64,000 nucleotides of DNA from NCBI GenBank assembly GCA_015039465.1, contig MU130698.1, positions 633,529 through 697,528 of the forward strand, given 5' to 3'. Source of the DNA: Phlegmacium glaucopus (Eukaryota; Basidiomycota; Agaricomycetes; Agaricales; Cortinariaceae). The notes under the pieces were generated by a model, which was not told the origin of the DNA, did not search any database, and saw only the letters and a list, made by a program, of their open reading frames with translations. This document shows, piece by piece, positions 23,157 through 33,930 of this stretch. The position numbers and the translations under genes are program-made. The stretch's first letter is position 1. The number at the start of each line of letters is the position of its first letter.

Positions 23157-24038
23157 TCAGAAGTAGTTCTGCTCGATATCAGCGAGCAGTGAAATTTGAC
23201 TTGGGTGCCAACCAAGCTCTTGTTGAGTTCGCTTGCTCGAGGTTGGATTGTCATACCCAACGAAGTGTCCAAACCAGCCAAAATGATCGACTGCTTCTTC
23301 AATGGGCTTGCTGACGACAGGGATGTTGAGGTGTTTACCGATCAGTTGAGCAATGTCGCGAAATGGTACACCTTCATCGGCAACTCCGTGATATCTGGCG
23401 CCAGCGGTACCTTTCTCGAGTACTAACCTGTAAAGGTGAGCTGCGTCGACGCGATGAACGGAAGGCCAGCGGTTGAGCCCATCACCGATGTACGCTGATA
23501 CGCCCTTCTCTCGTGCAATGGCAATCAACATAGGGATAAAACCGTAATCACCCTTGTCGTGGACTGAAGGGGGAAGACGAATCACTGATGAATGCACGCC
23601 TTTCGGGAAGAATGAGAGAGTTATCTCCTCTCCTACAGCACGAGGAAGCTTTAAGGGATCCCCTAGATCTTGTTCCGTTGCGAGTCCATTTGATGAGAGA
23701 CTCAAAGTCCCGGATGTGACGACCAAAGGACGATTAGTTCCTTCGAGGGCAGCACCGAGTGTTTGAATAGCAAGGTGATCCTTCTTTATCGAACCAGCAT
23801 AGTCGGAAAAGTCGTGAATGAAGGCGCAGTGGATGACGGCGTCTGAATCTGCTGCGCCACGCTTGAGGCTGTCGAGATCGTCAATTGAACCGCGGAGTAC
23901 CTCAACACCGAGGGATTCGAGTAGCTTTGCTGATGTATCCGAGCGTGCGAGACCGACGAGTTGATGGCCGGCAGCAAGGAGGTCCTTGACTATAGCTGAG
24001 CCAATAAATCCAGTACCACCGGTAAGGAAAACACGCAT
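23157..24038 (-). CDS. NAD-dependent epimerase/dehydratase family protein (extended SDR), copy 1
   Basis: Single-exon 293-residue ORF. N-terminal Rossmann motif MRVFLTGGTGFIGSAIV (GGTGFIG dinucleotide-binding loop), then AGHQLVGLARSD, the acidic LRGSIDDLDSL, and DAVIHCAFIHDF. The usual SDR catalytic YxxxK is not evident; the segment PLVVTSGTLSLS occupies the position of the active-site strand, as in atypical extended SDRs related to NAD-dependent epimerases. C-terminal substrate region RWPSVHRVDAAHLYRLVLEKG and a conserved LGWHPSQISLLADIEQ. Probably a cytosolic NAD(P)H oxidoreductase or epimerase; substrate unknown. It differs from the copy at 27593 by 16 residues by my count, both open throughout, so both may be functional. 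Confidence 0.92.
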   Translation of the reverse strand: MRVFLTGGTGFIGSAIVKDLLAAGHQLVGLARSDTSAKLLESLGVEVLRGSIDDLDSLKRGAADSDAVIHCAFIHDFSDYAGSIKKDHLAIQTLGAALEGTNRPLVVTSGTLSLSSNGLATEQDLGDPLKLPRAVGEEITLSFFPKGVHSSVIRLPPSVHDKGDYGFIPMLIAIAREKGVSAYIGDGLNRWPSVHRVDAAHLYRLVLEKGTAGARYHGVADEGVPFRDIAQLIGKHLNIPVVSKPIEEAVDHFGWFGHFVGYDNPTSSKRTQQELGWHPSQISLLADIEQNYF

Positions 24039-24478
24039 GTTGGCAATGGTAGTGAAAGTACTTTAGTAGTAGTAGTGGATTGAGTCGTCTCTGTTCGAGG
24101 AACGTTCAGCACCACTGCAGATCTAACAAATCAGAGAAAGCGCACCTCGATTTTCTTTGGACAGGATCCCCTTTAATGCCTGCATATTGTATAGATACTG
24201 TTTGAAGATGACGCAGCCTGTTCGCTGACGATATGAATAATAGATTATTATCACTAAGAAGGACTTACTCAGCCTCAGCCTCAAAGATATTCTCATGATT
24301 CAGTTATGGCGTGCCACGCACGCAACTCTATCACTATCTCGGCCACTTCACATCTCTACACACCCGCCTTCGACCCAATGGTGATGATAAAGTTCAGCGT
24401 CTCATGTGATGTAACCGCAGCTAAACTGTTAATCTGGAGTTAACCGCGTCGCGTCGACGAATTTAACAGGAAGTCGAG

Positions 24479-24988
24479 GAATGACGTCACATTTGTGACG
24501 CAGATGTCACGACAACCGCAATTCGACTAGTGGCACGTGACACGTGACTGGTCATCACGTATACCGAGAATTCTGCTGCGAGCGTTGAAGCTTGAACGAA
24601 ACTTTGAAGTGCCCGTGTTTATCAAAAAATTGTGCTGGATGTTCGTATTCGTCGCACCACATGATCTCACGCGTCACGTCGTGTCACCTCTTTTCTTATT
24701 TGCTTGTGTAGACAACTTGGTTTCCGTACCTCAGTTGTTCACCGTCTTATTGACGTTAACGCTGAGGTAAGACCACTGTTATTCGCATACCGTATACTAT
24801 AACTTACTCTTTGTCATTATCACCTAGATCCGTCTTTTAGGTACATATAACACAGTTGTTCACTGTCTTATTGACGTTAACGCTGACATCCGTCTTCTAG
24901 ACTTCAAGACTGGAGACCGGTCAATAAACGAGTCCTGTAAATATGACTCATAACATGACGCAATACTTCACCATTAGACTACCAACCC
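24479..24988. repeat. No gene; 35 bp direct repeat
   Basis: CAGTTGTTCAC(C/T)GTCTTATTG and the following GACGTTAACGCTGA occur at about 24732 and again at about 24854, 122 bp apart. No gene in this interval. Confidence 0.5.
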
Positions 24989-25582
24989 TTATGTCTGGAC
25001 AGGATCTAGGATCAAGACCAGGAACAGATGTCTGGACGCTTCAGTGGCTTCACCCAGTTCTTTGACGAAAAATGTCTTGAATTGGATTCTCCCCAAAAAA
25101 TCTCTATCAGTCGCTCCAACTGCTTGGGCGTTGGACGACGCCAGAATAGCCTCTTCGACCATGTGCAACCAATTGACATCAAATTCAACATCGGCCCTTC
25201 TGTCTGCTCGACCCTGTAATTTGCCGCAGCTTCCTTGTCGACTTTGCCTCCAACATAGTTGATATGATCAAGTCCAACATCTCGTTGCATATAGAAAATT
25301 CCTGAACTGGCAACCCCGATCTCGTCCTCATAGGAGACATGCGCCCTGCTGATGCTGGAAAGATACCTTTGTATAATTTCTTTTGTGACTGCCCAGCCAT
25401 AGAAGTAATAATGAGCCTTTGTCTTCCAGTCACTCGGAAGAGCTTTGTATTTGGTGACATTAGCAACGCGGTGCGAGTTCGGATGCTTCGACTGTAGCTG
25501 TGACTATTTAAACACCACCACGGGGGTGAGCAGTCATTGAAGTGAAACTTTTGAAAGCAAAGTTTTTCATTAGGCATGGCCA
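24989..25582 (-). pseudogene. Unidentified protein gene, apparently frameshifted
   Basis: On the minus strand a coherent protein reads NSHRVANVTKYKALPSDW, AHYYFYGWAVTKEIIQRY, VSYEDEIGVASSGIFYMQR and GGKVDKEAAANYRVEQTE, then continues in another frame with ADVEFDVNWLHMVEEAIL and LGRIQFKTFFVKELGEA to a stop at 24989-24991. The switch near 25200 lacks an intron signature. I do not recognise the family. The first exon and start codon are not clear. Confidence 0.45.
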
Positions 25583-25616
25583 CTTCAGATGTCGGCACGT
25601 AGAAAGATGTCAGCAC

Positions 25617-26440
25617 GTAGAACGTAGAACACGAGGGTTAAGAATCTAGATGGTAACTGTTTGGTTATTTAATATCACCAGAGGATTAGAAGAACGAACA
25701 TCAATGGGTTCTCTGATCAAGTAGACTCAGGCTGAACGCCAATCGGAAGTCATTGATCAAATGTTCTTCGGCATACTGTAACTTAGTATGGCTTCAAAGT
25801 CAGCTCGGTAACCGCCGCTAATAACCGTTATTCGGAACAGTCTTGCTTGGGTCCACTGACAGAAACACTCTTTGGATTGACCTTTTCCTGACGTGTCTCA
25901 TATCTAGACCATCCAATCTCTTGTTCAAGAAGAACAGAAGAGGACAATGTTAATCTGGGAGGCAAGCCACGGTGGCCAGTTCCCGCATTGAACATGCCTC
26001 TTTTGCCATACCCGCAAATGCAATCATCCCTACTTAACCTGCAATGTGAAGTCGATTCCCATTGTCCTTCCTTTCCAAATATCAGGCCAGATGCTTCAAA
26101 TCGCTGGCTGATACACCCTCATGTCCGACAAATATCAGTTTCAGTAGGTCTTCATTGAACTCAGCATTGAACTCGAGCGACTTATCTACTCTCCAAAAGG
26201 CCATCCCACTATCTTCCATTTAACGAGTACCCCTCAAATCGCTCCTTCTATTACGGTCATTTTCAACACCCACCGCCATATGTACAGCGATTCTTCCCAC
26301 CTCCACTCCTGCCAAAGCAATCTTTACCTCCGCATGTCGCACATCCACACATTCTTCTAGCACATCCATCTTCTCTTGGGCGACGCCTTTCACGCCCAAG
26401 CTCTCTCCGAGTCCAGCGCCACTTATCCAACCTCAATAAT
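25617..26440. other. No gene seen
   Basis: Chance frames only; a 61-codon minus frame at 26263-26448 is arginine-rich antisense to the following gene and is rejected. Confidence 0.4.
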
Positions 26441-27242
26441 CGTCCCACAACCCTGAAGAGACGTCAAAGAGCATCAACTACACAACCACCAGCTTTTCCA
26501 GTATCGGGGGCTTTGAGTTCGATTCAGCTGGCTAGAGGTAGACCGCGTGATTGGAGATCTGGATACAAACCTCCGTCCAAGTCATATTTCAGACGGCATT
26601 TCGAAAGTTTCATTGTTCCACGTAAGCTTGCTGGTATGTTCGACCACAGATATCTTATGTCCACGTCCTGAAAAACCTTTTTTTTGTCAGTAACACGCTC
26701 CTGTATATCAATACCTTTAAGGCTCAATCCCCTGCTGGTAGCGACACAAGCCGATCGCCCTAACATCTTCTACGATCTCCGGAACCCTCAAATCGAAAAT
26801 GCAATATTTCTTCCATGTTTGAACCGACTGCCCAATACCATCGATTTCTGTCAATTGGTGACGTCCCCAGCCATCCATCGCATGACTCTTTGGCATCGAA
26901 AGCTACCATGGCAAATCAATATCGAAGCAAGCCAACCCAATGGCATTACAATTTACGACTTTACAGCACATTCACCAACAACTACACCAATCGATCGTCC
27001 AAGAGGAGTATTATACTGATGAACTCGCACCCGGTGATCGTGAGATGTTGACTATGGCCTTTCAATTGCGGTGCACTACGTTTCCGGATCAATTGCCAGC
27101 AGGCGTTCGGAGGATCGACTTTTTGGGACCAGAGGTGTGTTTTATAGGATTGAAGCGTAGTCGACGTGGGAGATGGCAATTTAAGACTCAACTGCCACCA
27201 CCGAAGGAGAGGATGACAATTGTGGGTTATATATTTATTTAA
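26441..27242 (+). pseudogene. DUF6699-type protein gene with an internal frameshift
   Basis: Exon 1 reads RRQRASTTQPPAFPVSG ... RGRPRDWRSGYKPPSKSYF and ends before an intron GTATGT...TTTGTCAG (about 26634-26689). Exon 2 continues with DRPNIFYDLRNPQIENAIF, MTLWHRKLPWQINIEAS and QPNGITIYDF. The expected continuation LQHIHQQLHQSIVQEEYY, then GVRRIDFLGPEVCFIGL and RGRWQFKTQ, is in the next frame, so a one-base shift near 26960 breaks it. The W.LPW.I, GIT..D and R.DFLG...F.GL pattern is that of DUF6699 proteins of Agaricomycetes, of unknown function. The start codon is uncertain. A functional allele may exist elsewhere. Confidence 0.65.
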
Positions 27243-28934
27243 GAATTTTGCCGTTATCTCATCATTCTCATTATGTGTCCTCTAGGATTGAACATTTTTT
27301 CTTTGGTTCATCGTTTACGACAAATTATGATTTCTGGCTTCTATGCTAATAACAATTACTTCAGAAGAATTCATGGTCCAAAACATCAGAACTGAAGCAA
27401 ATGCCTGAAATAATTCTTATGAACGAAGTACAAAATCCAAGATAGAATGCAAGACTGGCGATTTATATATCTATCCTCCTTTTTCGATCCTCCTTCCAAA
27501 TGTTACACAAGCTCAAGACCGAGGATGACACCCCCTGGACACCCTACCACCATTCGCCGACACAATTACCGCATAATTCCATAACTCAAATGTCAGAAGT
27601 AGTTCTGCTCGATATCAGCGAGCAGCGAAATTTGACTTGGGTGCCAACCAAGCTCTTGTTGAGTTTGCTTGCTCGAGGTTGGATTGTCATACCCAACGAA
27701 GTGTCCAAGCAAGCCAAAATGATCGACTGCTTCTTCAATGGGCTTGCTGACAGCGGGAATGTTGAGATGTTTACCGATTAGTTGAGCGATGTCGCGAAAT
27801 GATACACCTTCATCGGCAACTCCGTGATATCTCGCTCCAGCGGTACCTTTCTCGAGTACTAACCTGTAAAGGTGAGCTACGTCGACGCGATGAACGGAAG
27901 GCCAGCGGTTGAGCCCATCACCGATGTACGCTGATACACCCTTCTCTCGTGCAATGGCAATCAACATAGGGATAAAACCGTGATCACCCTTGTCATGGAC
28001 TGAAGGGGGAAGACGAATCACTGATGAATGCACGCCTTTCGGGAAGAATGAGAGAGTTATCTCCTCTCCGACAGCACGAGGAAGCTTTAAGGGATCCCCT
28101 ATATCTTGTTCCATTGCGAGTCGATTTGGTGAGAGACCCAAAGTCCCGGATGTGACGACCAAAGGACGATTAGTGCCTTCGAGGGCAGCGCCGAGTGTTT
28201 GAATAGCAAGTTGATCCATCTTTATCGAACCAGCAAAGTCGGAAAAGTCGTGAATGAAGGCGCAGTGGATGACGGCGTCTGAATCTGCTGCGCCACGCTT
28301 GAGGCTGTCGAGATCGTCAATTGAACCGCGGAGTACCTCAACACCGAGGGATTCGAGTAGCCTTGCTGATGTATCCGAGCGTGCGAGACCGACGAGTTGA
28401 TGGCCGGCAGCAAGGAGGTCCTTGACAATAGCTGAGCCAATAAATCCAGTACCACCGGTAAGGAAAACACGCATGTTGGCAATGGTAGTGAAAGTACTTT
28501 AGTAGTAGTAGTGGATTGAGTCGTCTCTGTTCGAGGAACGTTCAGCACCACTGCAGGGTCCAATAAATGAGAGAAAACAGCGCACCTCGAATTTCTTTAG
28601 ACAGAATCCTCTTTAATGCCTGCATATGGTATATAAGTCTATATAGTCTGTTTGAGACGACGTGGCCTTTCGGCCCACCATATGTACATGTCATGAATAA
28701 TAGATTATTATCACTCTGACCACTGACAAAGACCCACCCCAAAGATATCCTCATGATCCATTTATGTTGTGCCACGCAACTCCATCTCCATCTCCATCCT
28801 GGCCACCTCAGACCCCTACACACCCTTCCTTCGACCCAACGGTGATGATAAAGATCAGCATCTCATGTAACGTAAGCGCAGCTAAACTGCTACTCTGGAA
28901 TCAACCGCGTCAACAAATTTACCAGGAAGTCGAA
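27132..28934. repeat. Segmental duplication, copy 2 (about 1.8 kb)
   Basis: Partner of 22566-24478. Because it is continuous with a longer DUF6699 gene on its left, this copy keeps the ancestral left junction and copy 1 is the derived one. Its right edge stops about 30 bp before the transposon at 28966. Confidence 0.88.
27593..28474 (-). CDS. NAD-dependent epimerase/dehydratase family protein (extended SDR), copy 2
   Basis: 293-residue single-exon ORF with the same GGTGFIG nucleotide-binding loop, atypical SDR core and LGWHPSQISLLADIEQ end as copy 1. The changes are scattered and conservative or near-conservative (for example Y to F, R to Q, V to A), with no stops or indels, so coding constraint may have persisted after duplication. 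The 3' end lies next to the tail of the DUF6699 gene on the opposite strand (convergent). Confidence 0.92.
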   Translation of the reverse strand: MRVFLTGGTGFIGSAIVKDLLAAGHQLVGLARSDTSARLLESLGVEVLRGSIDDLDSLKRGAADSDAVIHCAFIHDFSDFAGSIKMDQLAIQTLGAALEGTNRPLVVTSGTLGLSPNRLAMEQDIGDPLKLPRAVGEEITLSFFPKGVHSSVIRLPPSVHDKGDHGFIPMLIAIAREKGVSAYIGDGLNRWPSVHRVDVAHLYRLVLEKGTAGARYHGVADEGVSFRDIAQLIGKHLNIPAVSKPIEEAVDHFGLLGHFVGYDNPTSSKQTQQELGWHPSQISLLADIEQNYF

Positions 28935-29482
28935 TGGGAAGGAGTATCCGAGTATTGTTACAACCTAGCCTTACACCTGTTACGGTTGCTATACTGGAAG
29001 CCCTCCACTATCAGTATCAAAATGTTCATTCTCCGAAAGGTTGCCGGTGGACGGCTTTACATGAGCTACGCATCAAGCGATCAACAAACATTTGGAATTG
29101 ATAATTTTAAATCTTACATGCTTGCGCTTGCTCTTCTTCTGTGCAAGCATGCTGGAGTCATTGGTACTATTAATGGGATGGGATATCAAGGCTGAAAAGC
29201 GGGTGTATGTATGTCATTATACCCAACTTCTAGGGGGTTTTGGGTTGGTGTTTGCAAGGTGTTTGTGGTGTTTCTTGTATAGCTGTTGTGTTAACAGATA
29301 TTTCTGACTCTTCCTGAGTATGTTCTTCCATTGCTAGGATATAATGAATAAATCATATATTATTCTTCGCTATATTAGAGGTAAAGGGGAGTCACATGCG
29401 ACGAGAAATGGCAGCTCAGGGACCGGCATTGTTTCGGAGTCCGAACTTTTTGATAGTGGAGGGCTTCCAGTATGGTATTGGT

Positions 29483-30262
29483 TAGTCTCGTGCCCATCCG
29501 TTGTAGTTTGTTTTTTTTAAAGGCATCACAGCGGAGATTCAAAACCCACTGCAAAGCTTCACTACAACGTCTAGTGCATTTCGGTCGAGAACACCTACAG
29601 TCCCCTGGTCACAAGTGTGACCTGGCCATTTTTGGTGTATCTTCTGATCATCTTAATCTAATCTCCCAAGTAACATATGCTATCATAGAACAAGTGTTTT
29701 TGGTTACATACCTGGTCTCGCTGAAGGACTTTCAATGGTGAAATAATAATAACTGGCATCTTCTTTGGGCGAAGAAGCAGTGGTAACATAAACGGGATTG
29801 TCTTCCCGCGCCCTGTCCCTGCAATAACGACACTGTCAAGTCCAAGGAGGATTGCCTCTGCGACGTCGAGCTGCCAGCCGTATGGTGTTTGACTACTTCT
29901 CTCCTGGAATAACTTGGACATTGAAGCTCGAGCCTCTGTTGAGTTGTAGTCCTTTCTTGCTTTGCGTGCATGCTCGAGAAGCTGATAAGACCGTTGTCAA
30001 ATCCTCTCGTGTTGGTTAGCTTCAGTTTCTGGAGGCATAAGGCTGTGATTTGTTGCCCTGGAGTCATCCAGAGACTCGACGAGCGCAAAGAGCGCGAAAA
30101 AAATGTGATTATCTAAGCTAGGCGTGACAGATCTATATTAACTGTAGGTGTGTACGACCGAAATGCACCAGACGTTGTACAGCTAACCCTTGCGGTGGGT
30201 TTTTAAACCCCGACGGTCCGTCGAGCCGGGTGCTGTGAAACCAACGGATGGGTACGAGACTA
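29483..30262. mobile_element. Non-autonomous TAG-end transposon A, 780 bp, with 9 bp TSD GGTATTGGT
   Basis: Perfect 9 bp duplications GGTATTGGT at 29474-29482 and 30263-30271. Inverted repeats of roughly 140 bp begin TAGTCTCGT(G/A)CCCATCCG and include a shared block around AACGTCT(A/G)GTGCATTTCGG (29569-29590 and, inverted, 30155-30177). Between them lies the first coding part of a RecQ-like helicase on the minus strand. It is inserted in element C. Confidence 0.88.
29712..29985 (-). pseudogene. RecQ-like helicase fragment (N-terminal exon) inside element A
   Basis: Reads KARKDYNSTEARASMSKLF, TPYGWQLDVAEAILLGL, a Walker A loop VIAGTGRGKTIPFMLPLLL and motif Ia VIIISPLKVLQRDQ, then stops at a GTATGT donor with no downstream exon before the inverted repeat. 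This is the start of a RecQ/DEAD helicase of a different subfamily from the one in element B. Its position (beginning near the right end, reading inward on the minus strand) is the same as the helicase of element B, so A may be an internally deleted relative of a helicase-encoding element. Confidence 0.8.
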
Positions 30263-30542
30263 GGTATTGGTAACCGTAACCGTTGGCGTTGTTCTTCAGA
30301 TCATGTGACGACTGGCTGGCGACTAGTGTAAACCTAGCCTCGCAAGCCAGGCGATCACATGATCGGTGAAGAATGACGTTCACCGATATAACGCCTGGTA
30401 CCCGTTGCTGATGGGACATAGGGAGCCTCGAAAAGTTTGGAAAATTCAAGCTCCGTGTGGTTGCCGTTTGATGCTGCCCTCAGGGCCTTATCACATCATT
30501 AGATTATCAGTTTGAAAGCGTAGATACAATCTCTCCTTCCCA

Positions 30543-33500
30543 ATGACAGAGAGTTCCATAAATCCTGAGGCAGATATTTCACTAGAAAGAACTTTTCCTC
30601 AGGAAATCCCACATACACCTGCCAGAAACATTGCTTATTCCCCCAATTTTCACCCTGTCTCTGAGTCTGAGTCAAGTGGTAATTCTGTGGCATCAAGAGC
30701 CGATCAAGCAAGCCCTTATTTCGTTGCATTCCATCCATATCCATATTTTCATCCTACCCCCCAAGCCTTGTATCCACCTTCTAGTCAAAACACTTCATCC
30801 TCATCCAACTCCACTCTACATGAACAGCCAGAGACTCCAAGTCAGACTGAATCTTCGGGGAAGAGAAAGTGGCGCACTGCAGAAGAAAAGGTGGGGATAC
30901 TCTTGGAGCTCCTCAAAGATTTTACCTGGACCATTGGGGATCTCCTCCTTCATCTTTTTGTGATGGAAACTAAAAATGGGAAGCCCATCGTGCCGTCACA
31001 GAGGCACCTTCAAATGGTTACAAAGTTCCTTACTGGAGAAACCATTGTTGGTGTGAGTAGGATTCTCAAGGTGTGGCTCGAGAACTCAGTTGGGCTGCCC
31101 TCAGAGGACAATATCGAGCGCAAAATGATGTATGGCCTTGAGACCAGCTATTTGGACATTCAATATGCCCGTCCTGCAATCACATCCTTTGCAGCAGCCA
31201 TCATCCGAGATCAGCTCATTAAGGAGGCTCAAAGAGCAGTTAAAGTAGATGCTGGGCTTCACACCTTCACTTCTAGTCCTAGGAATGACCAGGTTTCTCA
31301 ATACAACTTGGGAGCACATACATTTTCTGATGCTATGGAGATATTTCAGAAGAAAATGCCACTTGCCTGGGGTTACCTTTTGACACTAGCAGCGGCTGAT
31401 GAGCAAGCCTTATCAAGAGCAACTCGCCCTCCTCATATTGTATGTACTTACCACTTTAGATGTGGTCCAGATACTAAATGGGTCCATAAATCAGGTTGCG
31501 ACTCATGTTCTCAGTGCACTTGCTTACTCCCGTAATATGTATGCCAAGTTACTCCCTCTCGAGAAAGGGATCCTTAATTTTGCATGCTGTGCAAACCACT
31601 ATATTTACCAGTACGACAGCCGCCTTGGTATTGGTCTGAGTTACCATGCTGTCTGTGATGCATTGAAGAAATTGGCGGCCCATGATGGAGATGTCATACG
31701 TGCAGTTTCAATGGACACAACCTCCTCCTGGATTCTCAGATTTGATAATGTACAACACTACATCCGTCCACGGAACTTTCGTGTAGGCAGAGAGGCCATG
31801 ATGAAGGTTGGGACAGCTGGCACAGTCTTCAAGTTTTTGGATTTCTCACCATCCATTGTGGATATTGACAAGAAGAACGAAATACTTGCCAAGAACCAAA
31901 GGAAGGACCTCACATTTGAAAAACTTGTTAGTATGATTGACACCAGACATATCAGTAAAGTTTGCGCTTTGCAGTGGTTGCGGGTTCTCGTCAACTTTGT
32001 TCCATGCTTAGAAAAGTACAAGGTTGAGATACAAAAACTGTACAAAACAGATGCAGCCAAGAAGATTTTACCTCCAAGAAAGACACAGATCTTCCCACTG
32101 CCAACAAATGGGCGAAACGAGACCATCACTGCAGAACTGCTCAAGGCATTACTTGACTTTATGCAGGAAATGGGCTTTAGCGAAGACTCACCTCCCCAAG
32201 GGCTAATTCACGTAGGAGGAGATGGGCTTACTTATGAGCGAATGGTGCTCTTAAAGTGGTACATGCAATTCCATGATACTCCATTCCAACGCTTGGAATG
32301 GCTCGAACCTTTCCTAGAGACTTGGCACAAATCCTGGACTGATCTCAGTCGAATCTACGAGGCTCATTGGGATAGTTTACTTAGCTCAGACCCATCAAGT
32401 ATTGGGCATAGTGCCAACCAGCTCAAACGCAAGGCGCCTGCAAACCTCAAGAAAGTGGATTACTATCCATATTCCGAACTAGCGTACCAGGTGCTTGATG
32501 CTCACATCCTTGACTGTTGGAGGTGAGTTCAAATATATTCCTTCTCTGGAGCCACATCCAACATCTCACCATGCTGTTCTGTATTAGAATTCTTCTGGGA
32601 GGAAAGAATAACAACTTAGATCAGTGGTTCGAGACAGCAGAACAAAGGCAAACCATACCCTCATTTGATGAACTCTGGCGCAAAGCTCAAATTCTCTTCC
32701 AACGTTATGGACACCCCCATGCTTTTGAGACAGCACTTACAGGAAGGTTTTTTGATGATAATCGCACAATAACTTCAGGTGATGCTTGGACAGAAACCCT
32801 AAAGGACACATCCTCAACCCATCTTGGCTACGAAAACAAAAAGGGAAAAGGAAAACCAAACAAAAAAAAGAAGGCCACAGAAAACGAATCAGATGATGAA
32901 ATACCTCCGTTTCTTGGTGACCAGACCCTTGCACAATCTTGCCGTTTCCTGTACGATGCAACTGTCTCATGAGAAGTCATATATGCAACTGCTGAAGGTG
33001 ATATAGGGCGGGTGTGGGAGGCTGCAAAGGTCTGTGAAGCCTGATGGTTGAACTTTCAAGATTAGTCGCTGATTAAGGAGAGATAGTCAATGATACTCAC
33101 TTTCGCCGGCTCAACACATACAAAATACATGAACTACCTCCTTGAAATGCTTTGCAACTTAGAGTTGGAGTCGAGCCCTGAGCTCCGTGAAGCTTTTCTT
33201 GCGAACTGGATCATCAACCCTTCTGGCCAGGCGGGTCATTTTGTTGCTGGTGATAAATTCCAGGAGCAGCTTCAAGATGAAATGTACGAACACATTGGGC
33301 GAAAAGATCGACGCTTCGATGAAAGCTACATGCAAAAGGTTATTGCACCCAATGCATATCGCTTTGTACTTGTGAAAAAGTCAATGACGGAGAGCCTTGG
33401 TCTTACACAGCATAGCGGAAAGCACAAGGAGCCACACACAAATGCAGAGACAAGAACACTGATGCGGACTTATCAGAGCGAGCAATTACACCTGTTCCGA

Positions 33501-33881
33501 ACTGGAAGAACTTATGGGGATGATGTCAGAAAGGTTGATGACTTGGGGCGAGGCGTTGAGCGGTTGTCTGGGGGAAAATTGGCATCATGGGTTCATGACA
33601 CAACATGGGCACGTCGACTGGGTACCTCACCAGATCCAGAACTTGGCAGATCCCATCTCAGCGAGGCAGTGATAAGGTTAGACAAGGAAGCATCATCTGA
33701 GGCAAGGGAGATTGCAGGTGAGACACAAACTCGAGGCCACATTATTCACACATCCAACGGTGAACTAGTTTTTGAATTTGAGGACGGGATGGACATGGAG
33801 GGCACAGAAAATGAAACGGAAGGACTCGAAGAGATTAGAACTGAGGATACAAACATTGTGATGGACATAGACAATAATTAA
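30543..33881 (+). pseudogene. DUF6589-family protein, candidate transposase, with one in-frame stop
   Basis: Exons 30543-31439, 31495-32522, 32588-33029 and 33087-33881, all with GT-AG introns of about 55-65 bp. The N-terminus is Ser/Pro-rich and disordered, then RKWRTAEEKVGILLELLKD. The DUF6589 region runs from about VLSALAYSRNMYAKLLP through WILRFDNVQHYIRPR, GLIHVGGDGLTYERMVLLK, TWHKSWTDLSRIYEAHW and RKAPANLKKVDYYPYSEL to ATAEGDIGRVWEAAK and LTFAGSTHTKYMNYLLEM. It ends in an acidic tail. TGA at 32970-32972 falls in frame between DATVS and EVIYATAEGD, where other family members have Arg; CGA to TGA explains it. No function is known for DUF6589; the spaced Asp residues in DNVQ and GGDG suit an RNase H-like fold, but that is inference. 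Confidence 0.82.
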
Positions 33882-33930
33882 CAAAGTACTATTCGTTATT
33901 CTCCTTTCCACGCTAAAATTTTTCTGTCAA

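Larger units (their letters stand above)
22566..24478. repeat. Segmental duplication, copy 1 (about 1.9 kb)
   Basis: Matches 27132-28934 along its length, with indels outside the coding part. The left edge lies in the shared CAGAGG...TGTGTTTTA at about 22566/27132, inside a DUF6699 coding region. The right edge is the shared GGAAGTCGA at about 24478/28934. It contains one SDR gene and the tail of the DUF6699 gene. The spacing of the two copies is about 4.5 kb, same orientation. Confidence 0.88.
28966..30325. mobile_element. Non-autonomous TAG-end transposon C, with element A nested inside
   Basis: Left end TAGCCTTACACCTGTTACGG; right end (complement) TAGTCGCCAGCCAGTCGTC. Inside the tips the two ends converge on a shared inverted repeat, ATACTGGAAGCCCTCCACT plus ATC (about 28988-29010 and 29452-29473). 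The left tip resembles the right tip of element B (TAGCCTTGCACCCGTTGC); the right tip carries the module seen alone at 40910. Flanking 9-mers are GTTACAACC (28957-28965) and GTGTAAACC (30326-30334), only 6 of 9 identical, so its target duplication is degraded or was rearranged by the insertion of B. It encodes no recognisable protein. Confidence 0.7.

Noticed and set aside
28988..29475. Inverted repeat CTGGAAGCCCTCCACTATC with TA on each side read as a Tc1/mariner element
   Set aside because: The repeat continues outward into the TAG tips of element C, and element A's 9 bp TSD explains the sequence next to it.
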